Part shown: one piece after another, positions 27,484 through 36,775 of the stretch | Numbering within the stretch: position 1 is the first letter of the stretch | How the letters are laid out: each line of letters begins with the position of its first letter | Assembly (NCBI RefSeq): GCF_001879205.1 | Contig: NZ_MLFK01000002.1 | Coordinates: 62,001-126,000, forward strand | DNA: 64,000 nucleotides | Direction: 5' to 3' | Origin: Flavobacterium johnsoniae | Lineage (GTDB): Bacteria > Bacteroidota > Bacteroidia > Flavobacteriales > Flavobacteriaceae | The notes under the pieces: model-generated | Told to the model about the DNA's origin: nothing | Seen by the model: the letters and a program-made list of their open reading frames with translations, nothing else | Database searches by the model: none | Program-made: the position numbers and the translations under genes

Positions 27484-28434
27484 TTAAAGATAATTTAAGC
27501 CCAAAAATATTTCCTGTTCAAGCGGTAAATCAATTTCACTTTCAAAAAAGATCAGCTGTCTTTTGTAAACGGTTTCAATTAAATAATGACTTCCTCTAAA
27601 ATAAGTTCTTCTAATTTTCACCGGAAGCTTAGATTCTGCAACCATTTTAAATTGATGCGGATATACTAACGTTTTATGCGTTTCGTCTTCATAAGGCACT
27701 AATAAATGCGTAGCAACTTCATTTACTTCACCAAATAATGAAGCTACATATTTCGTTTCCGGATCTTCGTATATTTTGTTCGGATCGCCTTTTACAAGCA
27801 CTTCACCATGGCGCATTACAATTGCCTCATCTGCAAACGACAAAGCATCGGTGCTGTCATGCGTTGCAATAATACAGGTAATACCCTTTTGTTTTAAGTA
27901 ACGAAATAAATTTCTGCGTAAAGCATTTTTACGAAAAGCATCAATCTGGCTGAAAGGCTCATCCAGCAAAATAACTTCTGGTTCTAATGCTAAAACACGC
28001 ACCAATGCAACTCTCTGCTGCTGACCGCCGCTCAAAAATTTAGCTTTTACATTAGAAAATTGTTCCATCTCAACCATTTCAAGCAACTCCTGAACACGAA
28101 GTTTTTTCATATTAGCAAAACCATTAGAAAGGAATTTTCCAACATTTTCAGCAACAGTTTCATAAGGAGACAAATCAAAGTCCTGCGCCAGATATTTCAT
28201 AAAAGGCATTCCCGGAATCAAATTGTATTTTGGTCCCAGAATAGGTTTTTCATTATAAAATATTTTGCCCTCGTCTAAGTCGAACAAACCATACATAAGT
28301 TTTAAGAGTGTGCTTTTACCGCATCCGCTCTCACCGATAATGGCAATATTTTCGCCTTTATTGATCGTAAAAGAAACATTTTTAATAACCGGAGTATCCG
28401 TATATGAAAAAGATATATTTTGAATGTCAAGCAT
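27484..28434 (-). CDS. ABC transporter ATP-binding protein (PotA/FbpC-like), no permease nearby
   Basis: The nucleotide-binding domain has Walker A GESGCGKST, the Q-loop in LAQDFDLSPYE, signature LSGGQQQR, Walker B VILLDEPF and H-loop IATHDST. The last 90 residues form a small beta-rich extension of the kind seen in PotA/FbpC-type importers (TOBE-like; KLPVKIRRTYFRG, YLIETVYKRQ). The ATG at 28434 (MLDIQNISFSY) is preferred over the reading-frame start 21 bases earlier, because ABC domains usually begin right before this strand. No permease or binding-protein gene is adjacent, so the partner must be encoded elsewhere or the protein has another role. Confidence 0.88.
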   Translation of the reverse strand: MLDIQNISFSYTDTPVIKNVSFTINKGENIAIIGESGCGKSTLLKLMYGLFDLDEGKIFYNEKPILGPKYNLIPGMPFMKYLAQDFDLSPYETVAENVGKFLSNGFANMKKLRVQELLEMVEMEQFSNVKAKFLSGGQQQRVALVRVLALEPEVILLDEPFSQIDAFRKNALRRNLFRYLKQKGITCIIATHDSTDALSFADEAIVMRHGEVLVKGDPNKIYEDPETKYVASLFGEVNEVATHLLVPYEDETHKTLVYPHQFKMVAESKLPVKIRRTYFRGSHYLIETVYKRQLIFFESEIDLPLEQEIFLGLNYL

Positions 28435-28587
28435 GAGTTCTAATTGAGAGGTCAAATTTACAATGTTTAATTTCTAAAGTCAAAAAAAATAAAATTAGAT
28501 TATTATCGAAATTAAATCTTTCGTTTGATAATTTAAAATTAGTATTATTGTAAGAAAATATATAATTTAATATTTTATTTTATAAAC

Positions 28588-28722
28588 ATGAAAAAATATC
28601 TAATTATTGTATTTGTATTTATATCGCAAATAAGTCATGCAACATGGTATCTTTTCTTTTTTTTCAAGTACTGCATCGTTAATACTATGTCTGTATCCAA
28701 CTTACGGATCAATAAATTTTAA
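28588..28722 (+). CDS. Short ORF with signal-peptide-like start, possibly a broken gene
   Basis: The ORF has 44 codons. MKKYLIIVFVFISQISHA looks like a signal peptide, but the remainder is short and contains a Phe run read from an eight-T tract (TTTTTTTT near 28656-28664). Loss of one T would move translation to a frame that runs past the start of the next gene. It could be a truncated secreted protein or a chance ORF. It ends 3 bases before the DUF1648 gene. Confidence 0.3.
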   Translation: MKKYLIIVFVFISQISHATWYLFFFFKYCIVNTMSVSNLRINKF

Positions 28723-28725
28723 ATC

Positions 28726-29169
28726 ATGGTTACAAAAAAAACAAAACTTCTATACCTCATAAGTGTATCAATATTATTATGTTACACAATGGTATTAATA
28801 GAAAACTATAATAAAATTTCTGACATAGTACCTTCACATATAGACATTACTGGAAAAATAGACCAATACAGTAATAAAAAATCTTTAATCGTTATTACTA
28901 TAGTCAATATCATAATTTTAAGTTTTATATGGCTTCTTATTAAAAAACCGCACTTGGCAAATTATCCTCTAGAAATTACAGAAGTAAATAAAGTTTCTAT
29001 TTATAAAAAAATGCAGGTATTTTTAGCAATTATAGCAATAATTACGACGAGTGCTTTTTCATATTTAATATTTAAAACTGTACATTATGAAAATGAGTTT
29101 ATCTATTTTCTTTTTTATATAATTATTTCTCCTTTATTAGTACTTCTTTTCTTTAACAATAAATATTAA
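28726..29169 (+). CDS. DUF1648 membrane protein
   Basis: The protein has 147 residues and four predicted transmembrane helices. Between helices one and two lies the DUF1648 signature (IVPSHIDITGKIDQYSNKK). That family includes SdpI-like immunity and sensor proteins in Firmicutes and many uncharacterised small membrane proteins. SdpI itself is larger, and no toxin or ArsR-type regulator gene is adjacent, so an immunity role is not supported here. The base composition is more AT-rich than that of the neighbours. A terminator follows directly. Confidence 0.75.
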   Translation: MVTKKTKLLYLISVSILLCYTMVLIENYNKISDIVPSHIDITGKIDQYSNKKSLIVITIVNIIILSFIWLLIKKPHLANYPLEITEVNKVSIYKKMQVFLAIIAIITTSAFSYLIFKTVHYENEFIYFLFYIIISPLLVLLFFNNKY

Positions 29170-29172
29170 AAA

Positions 29173-29204
29173 AAAAGCTGCTTCAATTAAGAAACAGCTT
29201 TTTT
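29173..29204. terminator. Bidirectional terminator
   Basis: The stem AAGCTGCTTC/GAAACAGCTT has one mismatch and is flanked by A and T runs. It separates the convergent DUF1648 and OmpA-like genes. Confidence 0.75.
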
Positions 29205-29225
29205 TATATTTTATTTTGTGTTCGA

Positions 29226-29921
29226 CTATTTTCCAGCTTCAGCTTTTGCGTCGTTCACCATTTTATCATTTGCTGTAATAGAGAATTCAACACGACGGTT
29301 TTGTGCTCTTCCTTCTGGAGTGTCGTTTGTTGCAATTGGATCAACAATTCCTAAACCTGAAGTTTTAAAACGGCTTGATTTCAATCCTTTAGAAACTAAA
29401 TATGCCTGCACAGAAGCAGCTCTTTGTCCTGAAAGTGTCAAGTTATACTCTGGTTTACCAGTGTTATCTGTATAACCAAAGATTTGAATATCAGTATCTC
29501 CGTAATCGTTAAATACAGGAACTAATTTATCTAAGTTTGCTTTCGCCTGAGGAGTTAAAGTTGATTTATTTGTATCAAAGCGAACTGCATTTTCATTTAA
29601 AGTTAAGTGAATTCCTTCTCCTACTCTTTCTACAGAAGCACCTGGTAAAGCCTGATCAATTTCACGGGCTTGTTTGTCCATTTTGTTCCCAATTAAGGCT
29701 CCGGTTCCACCACCTACAGCAGCTCCAATTGCAGCTCCTAGCGCAGCGTTTCCGCCTTTTCCTAAATTATTTCCCAAAATACCACCAATAAGACCACCGG
29801 CAACTACTCCAATTCCGGCTCCTTTTTGAGTGTTATTTGCGTTTTTTACTGAATCACAGCTTGCAAAAAAACTAACTAATACAAGTAAACTACTTAAACC
29901 TAAAACTGTTATCTTTTTCAT
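29226..29921 (-). CDS. OmpA-family lipoprotein with glycine-zipper segment
   Basis: The protein has 231 residues. The lipobox is FFASC. A glycine-zipper stretch (about 35-85; GAGIGVVAGGLIGGILG and repeats) precedes an OmpA-like peptidoglycan-binding domain (about 100-220) with the DAP-contact Asp in GYTDNTG and Arg in AQNRRVEF. It probably links the outer membrane to peptidoglycan. The glycine zipper may insert into or associate with the membrane. The gene is second in an operon, 17 bases after the lipocalin-like gene. Confidence 0.92.
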   Translation of the reverse strand: MKKITVLGLSSLLVLVSFFASCDSVKNANNTQKGAGIGVVAGGLIGGILGNNLGKGGNAALGAAIGAAVGGGTGALIGNKMDKQAREIDQALPGASVERVGEGIHLTLNENAVRFDTNKSTLTPQAKANLDKLVPVFNDYGDTDIQIFGYTDNTGKPEYNLTLSGQRAASVQAYLVSKGLKSSRFKTSGLGIVDPIATNDTPEGRAQNRRVEFSITANDKMVNDAKAEAGK

Positions 29922-29938
29922 TTTTATCTTTTTTAATA

Positions 29939-30445
29939 TTAATTAGCTCTTTGAAATTGGTAAGTAACATCTTTTACTTGTCCACCAACATTGATATTAT
30001 CGATTAACTGAAAAGAAGTATCAGTTAAACCTGCAACTTTTAGTAAGTATCCTTCTTTTACATTTTTTGATTTTGTTCCCGGATTAACAATTTTAAGAAC
30101 AAAAAGCCCCTGATTGTTAATACTCCAAACAATTGGCGAAGTAAAAGCTGTACAGCTTGCAGAATTCAAAGTCATTGTACCTTTATTGTTGTTAGAAATA
30201 AAGTTCCAAGAACTGCCAATAAAACATTTAGAATCTGCCAGATCAAATGAGTTTACTTTAATATAGTCAGAACCCGGATAAGTTACATTGGTAAGAACCC
30301 AATTCCCCTTAATAGCAACTTGAGTAGGTCTGTCAAGTTTAGTCGAAAGCGTAGTTGCTTCTGTTGAAGTCGAAGCTGTAGACGAAGCTGATTTACACGC
30401 AAATAAAGTTGCGGCAACCATGCAAATGAAAATAATCTTCCTCAT
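29939..30445 (-). CDS. Lipocalin-like lipoprotein
   Basis: The lipobox is LFACK, and a Ser/Thr/Ala-rich linker follows it. A compact beta domain begins GNWVLTNVTYPG and contains CFIGSSWNFISNN, a lipocalin-like 'W...G.W' start typical of the Bacteroidota lipocalin-like family. The ATG at 30445 (MRKIIFI) is preferred to the one three codons earlier because it gives a normal signal peptide. The gene is first in a two-gene operon with the OmpA-like lipoprotein, behind a good promoter. The ligand is unknown. Confidence 0.78.
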   Translation of the reverse strand: MRKIIFICMVAATLFACKSASSTASTSTEATTLSTKLDRPTQVAIKGNWVLTNVTYPGSDYIKVNSFDLADSKCFIGSSWNFISNNNKGTMTLNSASCTAFTSPIVWSINNQGLFVLKIVNPGTKSKNVKEGYLLKVAGLTDTSFQLIDNINVGGQVKDVTYQFQRAN

Positions 30446-30496
30446 TTTGTACATTTATTTAAGTTAATACTTACACGTTTAACAATTATTATACCA

Positions 30497-30526
30497 CAAA
30501 TATACGATTCATTGACTTAAATTCAA
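30497..30526 (-). promoter_or_regulatory. Promoter of the lipocalin-OmpA operon
   Basis: On the minus strand TTG (30524-30526) is followed by exactly 19 bases and TATATTTG (30497-30504). This is a full match to the Bacteroidota consensus, about 50 bases before the ATG. Confidence 0.65.
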
Positions 30527-30647
30527 TTTTAGAATCTAATTATTTTCTTTCAAAATTAACATTTCCGCCAATTTGTCACCTTAAAAAAAATGGTATTTTA
30601 TTTGACGGAATGAAAATCATCAAGTTAAATTCAAAAAGTAAAAAAAT

Positions 30648-32531
30648 ATGACAACAGGTAAAATTAATGTTTCGGTAGAAAACATCTTTCCCTTAATCAA
30701 AAAGTTCTTATACAGTGATCATGAAATTTTTCTTCGTGAGCTGGTTTCAAACGGAACTGATGCTACGTTAAAGTTAAAACACCTTATCAGCATTGGCGAA
30801 GCTAAAGTAGAATATGGAAATCCTATTATCGAAATTAAAGTAGATAAAGAAGGAAAAAAAATTCACATTATCGACCAAGGTCTTGGAATGACAGCTGATG
30901 AAGTAGAAAAGTACATCAATCAGGTTGCATTTTCAGGAGCTGAGGAATTCTTAGACAAATACAAAGATTCTGCAAAAGATTCTGGAATTATCGGACATTT
31001 TGGTCTTGGTTTCTATTCTGCGTTTATGGTAGCTGAAAAAGTAGAAATCATCACAAAATCATACAAAGATGAACCTGCAGCACACTGGACATGTGACGGA
31101 AGTCCGGAATTTACTTTAGAACCAGCTGACAAAACTTCACGTGGTACAGAAATTATCCTGCACGTTGCCGAAGATTCTTTAGAATTTTTAGAAGATTCTA
31201 AAATTGCCGGTTTATTGAATAAGTATAACAAGTTTATGCCTATTCCAATTAAATTTGGAACAAGAACAGAAACACTTCCTAAACCAGAAGATGCTCCTGA
31301 GGATTACGTTAACGAAACTGTTGAAGTTGACAACATCATCAATAACCCAAATCCAGCGTGGACAAAACAGCCTTCTGAATTATCTGATGAAGATTACAAA
31401 AACTTCTACAGAGAATTATATCCAATGCAGTTTGAAGAACCGTTGTTCAACATTCATTTAAATGTAGATTATCCGTTTAACTTAACTGGTATTTTGTATT
31501 TCCCTAAATTGGGTACAGATATGCAGATCCAGAAAGACAAAATTCAATTATACCAAAACCAGGTTTACGTTACTGATAACGTAGAAGGAATTGTACCTGA
31601 ATTTTTGACAATGCTAAAAGGTGTTATCGATTCACCGGATATTCCGTTAAACGTTTCCCGTTCAGGTTTACAAGCAGATGGAGCTGTTAAGAAAATTTCA
31701 AACTACATTACTCGTAAAGTAGCTGATAAATTAAAAGCTTTATTTAACGAAAACCGTGCTGATTTTGAAGCAAAATGGAACGACATTAAAATCGTTTTAG
31801 AGTACGGAATGCTTTCTGAAGATAAATTCTATGAAAAAGCAGGAGCGTTTGTTTTATACCCAACGGTAGACAATACATATTTCACTTTAGAAGAATTAAA
31901 AGAAAAACTAAAAGAAAACCAAACTGATAAAGATGGTAAACTTGTAGTTCTGTATGCTGGAAACAAGGAAGAACAACATTCTTACATTGAAACAGCTAAA
32001 GAAAAAGGGTACGAAGTATTGCTTTTAGATTCTCCAATTATTTCACATTTAATTCAGAAAATAGAAAACGATAATCAAGATCTAACTTTTGTTCGTGTAG
32101 ATTCTGATCATATTGATAACTTAATCAAGAAAGACGAAAACACAATTTCAAAATTATCTGATGACGAAAAAGCTGCTTTAAAAACTTCATTAGAAGCTTA
32201 TATTCCAAAAGCATACAGTGTACAATTAGAAGCTATGGACAGCCAGGCAGCTCCATTTATTATTACGCAGCCAGAATTTATGCGTAGAATGAAAGAAATG
32301 AGCCAGACTGGTGGAGGCGGAATGTTCGGAATGGGTAATATGCCAGAAATGTACAATTTGGTTGTAAATACAAACTCAGATTTGGCTTCAAGCATTTTAA
32401 ATACCGAAGATAAAACACACCAGGAGCATTTAGTTAAGCAAGCTTTAGATTTAGCTAAATTATCTCAAAACCTATTAAAAGGTGAAGCTTTAACTGCTTT
32501 CGTAAAAAGAAGTTTTGAAATGATTAAATAA
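30648..32531 (+). CDS. htpG: Molecular chaperone HtpG (Hsp90)
   Basis: This ATP-dependent cytosolic chaperone has 627 residues, the usual bacterial length. The N-terminal ATPase domain has LVSNGTDATLKLKHL (the family's SNASDA region), DQGLGMT and the GHFGLGFYSAFMV lid loop. The middle domain carries the catalytic Arg in LNVSRSGLQ. A C-terminal dimerisation domain follows. The variant SNGTDA is common in Bacteroidota. The gene is monocistronic, with a terminator at 32555. Confidence 0.96.
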   Translation: MTTGKINVSVENIFPLIKKFLYSDHEIFLRELVSNGTDATLKLKHLISIGEAKVEYGNPIIEIKVDKEGKKIHIIDQGLGMTADEVEKYINQVAFSGAEEFLDKYKDSAKDSGIIGHFGLGFYSAFMVAEKVEIITKSYKDEPAAHWTCDGSPEFTLEPADKTSRGTEIILHVAEDSLEFLEDSKIAGLLNKYNKFMPIPIKFGTRTETLPKPEDAPEDYVNETVEVDNIINNPNPAWTKQPSELSDEDYKNFYRELYPMQFEEPLFNIHLNVDYPFNLTGILYFPKLGTDMQIQKDKIQLYQNQVYVTDNVEGIVPEFLTMLKGVIDSPDIPLNVSRSGLQADGAVKKISNYITRKVADKLKALFNENRADFEAKWNDIKIVLEYGMLSEDKFYEKAGAFVLYPTVDNTYFTLEELKEKLKENQTDKDGKLVVLYAGNKEEQHSYIETAKEKGYEVLLLDSPIISHLIQKIENDNQDLTFVRVDSDHIDNLIKKDENTISKLSDDEKAALKTSLEAYIPKAYSVQLEAMDSQAAPFIITQPEFMRRMKEMSQTGGGGMFGMGNMPEMYNLVVNTNSDLASSILNTEDKTHQEHLVKQALDLAKLSQNLLKGEALTAFVKRSFEMIK

Positions 32532-32554
32532 TTTTTCAATTACAATATTTCTTA

Positions 32555-32582
32555 AATCCTGCAAAATAACTTGCAGGATTTT
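32555..32582 (+). terminator. Terminator of htpG
   Basis: The 11-bp perfect stem AAATCCTGCAA / TTGCAGGATTT is followed by T. A second hairpin (AAAAGGGG / CCCCTTTT, 32613-32634) stands just behind it. Confidence 0.85.
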
Positions 32583-32668
32583 TTTTGCTTCATACGAATC
32601 TTCGGGCTTTAAAAAAGGGGAATTCTCCCCTTTTCAGATGAAAGACGAATTTATATTTTTACAATATT

Positions 32669-32701
32669 GAAAATCAAACAATTAAACGAAATTTGATTTT
32701 C
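32669..32701. promoter_or_regulatory. 10-bp inverted repeat upstream of the patatin gene
   Basis: GAAAATCAAA (32669-32678) and TTTGATTTTC (32692-32701) lie 36-68 bases before the ATG of the patatin gene. This could be an operator or a leader hairpin. Confidence 0.35.
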
Positions 32702-32736
32702 AAAAAAGCCAAACCAAAACATAAATTCTGAAAATC

Positions 32737-34002
32737 ATGGAAAAAACAAAATTTACAGAAAACGGCGAAGTTTTAGCCATTCTAAAAGACTTAAAAGAAC
32801 AAATTAGAGATAAGAAATTCTCAGATATTACAGATATAAACAATTATCAATATGTCGATTTAGTTCAGGAAGGCGGCGGTGTACTCGGAATTGCATTGGT
32901 GGGCTATGTGTACGTTTTGGAACAAATGGGAATTCGGTTTTTAAGTCTGGCAGGAACATCGGCCGGAAGCATCAATACCATGCTTATGGCCGCCGCCGGA
33001 ACCTGCGATGTCGAAAAATCAGAATGGATTTTAGACTGCCTTTGCAATAAAAATTTATACGATTTTGTGGATGGAGATCATGATGCACGAGAATTTATTG
33101 ACGCTCTACTGAGCGATGCCGGTAATTTGAAATTAATAATGAAAGGCAGTCAGGTTGTCGATAATTTCAAAGATGATTTAGGATTGAATCCCGGAAATAA
33201 TTTTCATCAATGGATGACCAATCTGCTTTCGCAAAAAGGAATTAAAAATTATGCCGATTTAAGAGCATTAAGAGAAAAAGGCGTTTCAGACCAAAACAAA
33301 TTATTCCGGATAAACAGAGTAAATCTGGGAGACAAAGAAGAATACAACCGTCCCGATCATTGGAGTGAGATAGCCATAATAACAGCTGATATTACCACCG
33401 AAAGCAAAATTATATTTCCAAAAATGATTGATTTATTTTATTCTAATCCTGATGTTCAAAATCCAGCCGATTTTGTACGGGCTTCAATGTCAATTCCGCT
33501 TTTCTTCACTCCTTTTAAAATTAAAAACATTCCTACTGGAGTTGAAGCCTGGAATAAATGGAACGATGCTACTTGTTTGAGAACCTCCGTTCCATCTGAA
33601 GTTATGTTTATGGATGGCGGTATTATATCTAACTTTCCTATTGATATTTTTCACGAAAATCTGAATGTCCCTGCTTCTCCTACATTTGGAATAAAACTCG
33701 GTTACGATAAAAATGAAATCAATAAAAATGAAAAGTTTTCAAATTTAATAAGTTCAATGTTCGATACTGCGAGATATGGATATGATTCTGAATTTCTGAG
33801 AAAAAATCCCGATTTCAAAAACCTCATTGGATATATTGATACCGGAAGCCACAACTGGCTTAACTTTAATCTGACTGATGATGCAAAGATTGATTTGTTT
33901 ATTCGCGGCGCTCAAAAAGCTTCAGAATTCTTAAGCAAATTTGATTGGGAGGAATACAAAAAAATCAGAAAAGCAAAAAGTGAGTACTATAAAACAGTTT
34001 AA
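32737..34002 (+). CDS. Patatin-like phospholipase
   Basis: The protein has 421 residues and no signal peptide. The glycine-rich oxyanion motif is EGGGVLG (45-51), the nucleophile elbow is GTSAGS (Ser75), and the dyad Asp lies in [11 protein letters not shown] near 292. The catalytic Ser/Asp dyad is therefore complete. Patatin domains hydrolyse acyl esters of phospholipids. The proteins range from housekeeping lipases to effectors, including those of CBASS defence. No nucleotide cyclase or Cap2/Cap3-like gene is adjacent, so a defence role is not supported. It appears to be monocistronic. Confidence 0.88.
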   Translation: MEKTKFTENGEVLAILKDLKEQIRDKKFSDITDINNYQYVDLVQEGGGVLGIALVGYVYVLEQMGIRFLSLAGTSAGSINTMLMAAAGTCDVEKSEWILDCLCNKNLYDFVDGDHDAREFIDALLSDAGNLKLIMKGSQVVDNFKDDLGLNPGNNFHQWMTNLLSQKGIKNYADLRALREKGVSDQNKLFRINRVNLGDKEEYNRPDHWSEIAIITADITTESKIIFPKMIDLFYSNPDVQNPADFVRASMSIPLFFTPFKIKNIPTGVEAWNKWNDATCLRTSVPSEVMFMDGGIISNFPIDIFHENLNVPASPTFGIKLGYDKNEINKNEKFSNLISSMFDTARYGYDSEFLRKNPDFKNLIGYIDTGSHNWLNFNLTDDAKIDLFIRGAQKASEFLSKFDWEEYKKIRKAKSEYYKTV

Positions 34003-34054
34003 ATTTTATACTTAAAACTATTATATTTGAGGATTAACTAACCAACCTTAAATA

Positions 34055-34927
34055 ATGAAAAAAGTATTGATTGTAATTTCGATTGCACTCTTGTTTATGT
34101 CTTGCAACAACGACGATGAAAACAATTTGCAAGTTGAAAGCAAACAAATAAAAACTATTAAAATTAACCAGTTTTATGTTGACAGTCTTTTCTATAAAGA
34201 AGAAAAACTAACCTCCCTTAAGTCATATCACCGAGGATTATTAATGAAGACTGATAATTATGAATATAATACCGCTGGATTTTTATCAAAAAAGATAACC
34301 AGCAAATCTCCGGGCGGACAGTTAAATTCAGTTGATTATGAGTACTACCCTGACGGGCGTTTAAAATCGAGAAAAGTCAGACTAACAGGATTTGCCGCCA
34401 CAGAGCAGATTATCACCTACGATTATGCTTATGATGGTAATAAAATTATTATTACTGATGACAAGTATGGACCAAATCAACGCACTATAATGTTAGACTC
34501 AAAAAACAGAATTACTTTAATCGAAAAACAAGGCGAATACTCACAACTGAACTTTCGGTTTTGCGAATATTCATACGACGAAAACGATAACATCACGACG
34601 ATGAATTTTAAAAGTAATGAACTCTCTGAACTTAACATTTATAATTTTGATTTTGACAAAAAAACAAATCCTTTTCCTTCTTTAGATTTTAATCTTCCAA
34701 ATGACTTAAGTATCAACAAACTAGAAGCAGTATCTATTGATGCCGTTTATGATTTTACACAAATGGGAACCGGCGATTATATTTGCTTTTTTAATTTTCA
34801 AAATCATAACAATATTACCAGCATTAAAGTTCAGAACTTTAATAGCAGCTATAATTATCAATATACTGATTTCAACTTTCCATCAGAAATTATATTTAAA
34901 AATTACATCATGAAATTCAGCTATTAA
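34055..34927 (+). CDS. Lipoprotein of unknown function, YD-repeat-like
   Basis: The protein has 290 residues. The lipobox LFMSC is followed by NNDDEN, a probable surface-export signal. The mature protein has repeated Tyr-rich strands of the form NYEYNTAGFLSKKI, DYEYYPDGRLKSRKV, CEYSYDENDNITTM, like the YD/RHS-type strands seen in many Bacteroidota lipoproteins. No enzymatic motif is visible. A TATATTTG box lies at 34022-34029, 26 bases before the ATG, so the gene has its own promoter. It is the first of three unrelated lipoprotein genes in a row. Confidence 0.72.
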   Translation: MKKVLIVISIALLFMSCNNDDENNLQVESKQIKTIKINQFYVDSLFYKEEKLTSLKSYHRGLLMKTDNYEYNTAGFLSKKITSKSPGGQLNSVDYEYYPDGRLKSRKVRLTGFAATEQIITYDYAYDGNKIIITDDKYGPNQRTIMLDSKNRITLIEKQGEYSQLNFRFCEYSYDENDNITTMNFKSNELSELNIYNFDFDKKTNPFPSLDFNLPNDLSINKLEAVSIDAVYDFTQMGTGDYICFFNFQNHNNITSIKVQNFNSSYNYQYTDFNFPSEIIFKNYIMKFSY

Positions 34928-35025
34928 GAAACAAATTACTAAAAATCAACCACTTACAAAAACCATTATAACTGTTTTTTTATTAAATTTGACTGCCTTT
35001 AATCTAATCTTAAACAAAAACCAAT

Positions 35026-35850
35026 ATGAAAAAAACCATTATTTTAATTACCGCTATTTGCATTTCGGCACTTTTGTATGTTTCCTGCTCCAGCAATGAT
35101 GAAGTTGTAAATCAGGCAGACACTACCAGTATAAGCGCATCTGTAGTAATCGATGCTATAAACGAAATGGATGTTAACACAGGATTAACTGTAACAAACA
35201 GTAATCCGACAGGAAAAACAGCCGAAACTCCCAACCCAACCTGCGGTAATGTTACTGTCGCAACTCCAAACGGAACTGCTTATCCAAAAGTTTTCACTGT
35301 AGACTATGGCACCTCCGGATGTACGATTAATCAGATTACAAGAAAAGGAAAACTAAAAATTACACTTTCGGGGCCAATTATTACAACCGGAAGCAAAATG
35401 ACCGTAGAAAGAATAGATTATTCTGTTGGCAATCTTAAACTCGAAGGTACTATAGAATATACAAACACAACAACAGTTGCAACTGTACCGCAATGGACCA
35501 GAAAAGTAACTAACGGAAAACTGACTGATGCTGCCGGGCGTGTTTTCACAAATTCAGGATCTGTTACGGTTAAGCAGACTGCCGGGGTTGACACTCCTTA
35601 TGTTTTAGAAGATAATGTATACGAAATGCCAGAAGGAAATCATACCGTTACTTCAGAAAAAGGCGGCTCAATAGTACTTACCGTATTAGAAACCTTAGTT
35701 AAAAAATATTCTTGCGATTACATCTCTAAAGGAAAATTAAAAATTGAAGGCGGTTTTTTAAATGGCGTTGTTAATTACGGAAATAACGATTGTGACAACA
35801 AATATACTTATACCCACGAAAGCGGCGCAACGTATACTTTAGGAATGTAA
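35026..35850 (+). CDS. Lipoprotein of unknown function
   Basis: The protein has 274 residues. The signal peptide ends in a lipobox (YVSC), and the mature start SSNDEVVNQAD is again acidic. The rest is Thr/Gly/Val-rich and beta-like, with two Cys in the first half (PTCGNVT, SGCTIN) and two near the end (KYSCDY, NNDCDNKY), perhaps two disulfides. I do not recognise a family. A TAAATTTG box at 34984-34991 stands 34 bases before the ATG. A terminator follows at 35876. Confidence 0.7.
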   Translation: MKKTIILITAICISALLYVSCSSNDEVVNQADTTSISASVVIDAINEMDVNTGLTVTNSNPTGKTAETPNPTCGNVTVATPNGTAYPKVFTVDYGTSGCTINQITRKGKLKITLSGPIITTGSKMTVERIDYSVGNLKLEGTIEYTNTTTVATVPQWTRKVTNGKLTDAAGRVFTNSGSVTVKQTAGVDTPYVLEDNVYEMPEGNHTVTSEKGGSIVLTVLETLVKKYSCDYISKGKLKIEGGFLNGVVNYGNNDCDNKYTYTHESGATYTLGM

Positions 35851-35875
35851 ACGCTTCATTTTAAAAAAAATATGT

Positions 35876-35905
35876 AAATCCCAATTTAGAAATAGATTGG
35901 GATTT
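35876..35905 (+). terminator. Terminator
   Basis: AAATCCCAAT (35876-35885) pairs with ATTGGGATTT (35896-35905). It is followed by a T-rich run. Confidence 0.8.
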
Positions 35906-35985
35906 TTATTTTTTTGAAAAATTAAACAGCGGCTTATTTACATTCAAACTATTTTCTTTATTTTGCACCAAAATCCAATAAACTA

Positions 35986-36720
35986 ATGAAAAAATCAATT
36001 ATTGCCTTTGTTACTCTTGCACTACTTGCATCATGCAGCAAAAAAGAATCAGCTGACAACTTACATATTACAGGAAATGTAAAAGGCCTGAAAACCGGAA
36101 CCTTATATATTCAAAGAATTGTAGATACAGCTCTTGTTGCTATTGACAGTATCAAAATCGACGGAAATTCGGCTTTTGAAAGAGATATCAAATTAGAATC
36201 TCCAGAAATGCTTTATTTATTTTTAGATCGTGGTGTAACAAATTCTTTAGACAATAATATATTATTCTTCGCTGAGCCGGGAAATATCAATATTGAAACC
36301 AATTTGGATAATTTCATTGCAAATGCAAAAATTACAGGATCTAAAAATCAGGAATTATACGAGGAATACCAAAAAATAAATACTCGTTTTAGAGACGAAA
36401 ACCTGTCTATGGTTGAATTAAAATTCAAAGCTTTAAAAAGACAAGATCAAAAAGCAATTGACAGCCTTGATGCAAAACAACAGTCAAATATCAAAAGAAA
36501 ATATTTGTATGCTACCAACTTTGCCATCAACAATAAAGATCATGAAGTAGCACCTTATATTGCTTTGGCAGAGATTTATGATATCAATATTAAATTTCTG
36601 GACACGATTCAAAAATCGATGACGCCAAAAGTAGCCAAATCACTTTACGGAAAAAAGCTGACCAAATATGTTGCTGAAATCAAAAAAGCAGAACAAAAAG
36701 CTCCTGCAGTAACAGAATAA
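35986..36720 (+). CDS. DUF4369-domain lipoprotein
   Basis: The protein has 244 residues. The lipobox is LLASC. Residues about 25-125 match DUF4369 by eye (LHITGNVKGLKTGTLYIQR, VAIDSIKIDGNSAFE, YLFLDRG, FFAEPGNINIE). In Bacteroidota this domain usually precedes a thioredoxin/TlpA domain. Here the C-terminal half is instead an all-helical, Lys-rich segment with no CxxC. It is thus a DUF4369 protein without the thioredoxin, as in many orphan family members. It probably sits in the periplasm or on the outer membrane. Confidence 0.82.
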   Translation: MKKSIIAFVTLALLASCSKKESADNLHITGNVKGLKTGTLYIQRIVDTALVAIDSIKIDGNSAFERDIKLESPEMLYLFLDRGVTNSLDNNILFFAEPGNINIETNLDNFIANAKITGSKNQELYEEYQKINTRFRDENLSMVELKFKALKRQDQKAIDSLDAKQQSNIKRKYLYATNFAINNKDHEVAPYIALAEIYDINIKFLDTIQKSMTPKVAKSLYGKKLTKYVAEIKKAEQKAPAVTE

Positions 36721-36726
36721 TAAAAA

Positions 36727-36752
36727 AAATGTCCTGAAAATTCAGGACATTT
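36727..36752. terminator. Bidirectional terminator
   Basis: A 12-bp perfect stem (AAATGTCCTGAA and complement) has a 2-base loop. A and T runs flank it, between convergent genes. Confidence 0.85.
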
Positions 36753-36775
36753 TTTTTTATAATAAATTGAGAATT

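Noticed and set aside
28726..29169. DUF1648 protein as an SdpI-like toxin-immunity protein
   Set aside because: It is shorter than SdpI, and no toxin or SdpR-type regulator is adjacent.
32737..34002. Patatin gene as a CBASS-type defence effector
   Set aside because: No nucleotidyltransferase, Cap2/Cap3 or other defence gene is near; the neighbours are htpG and lipoproteins.
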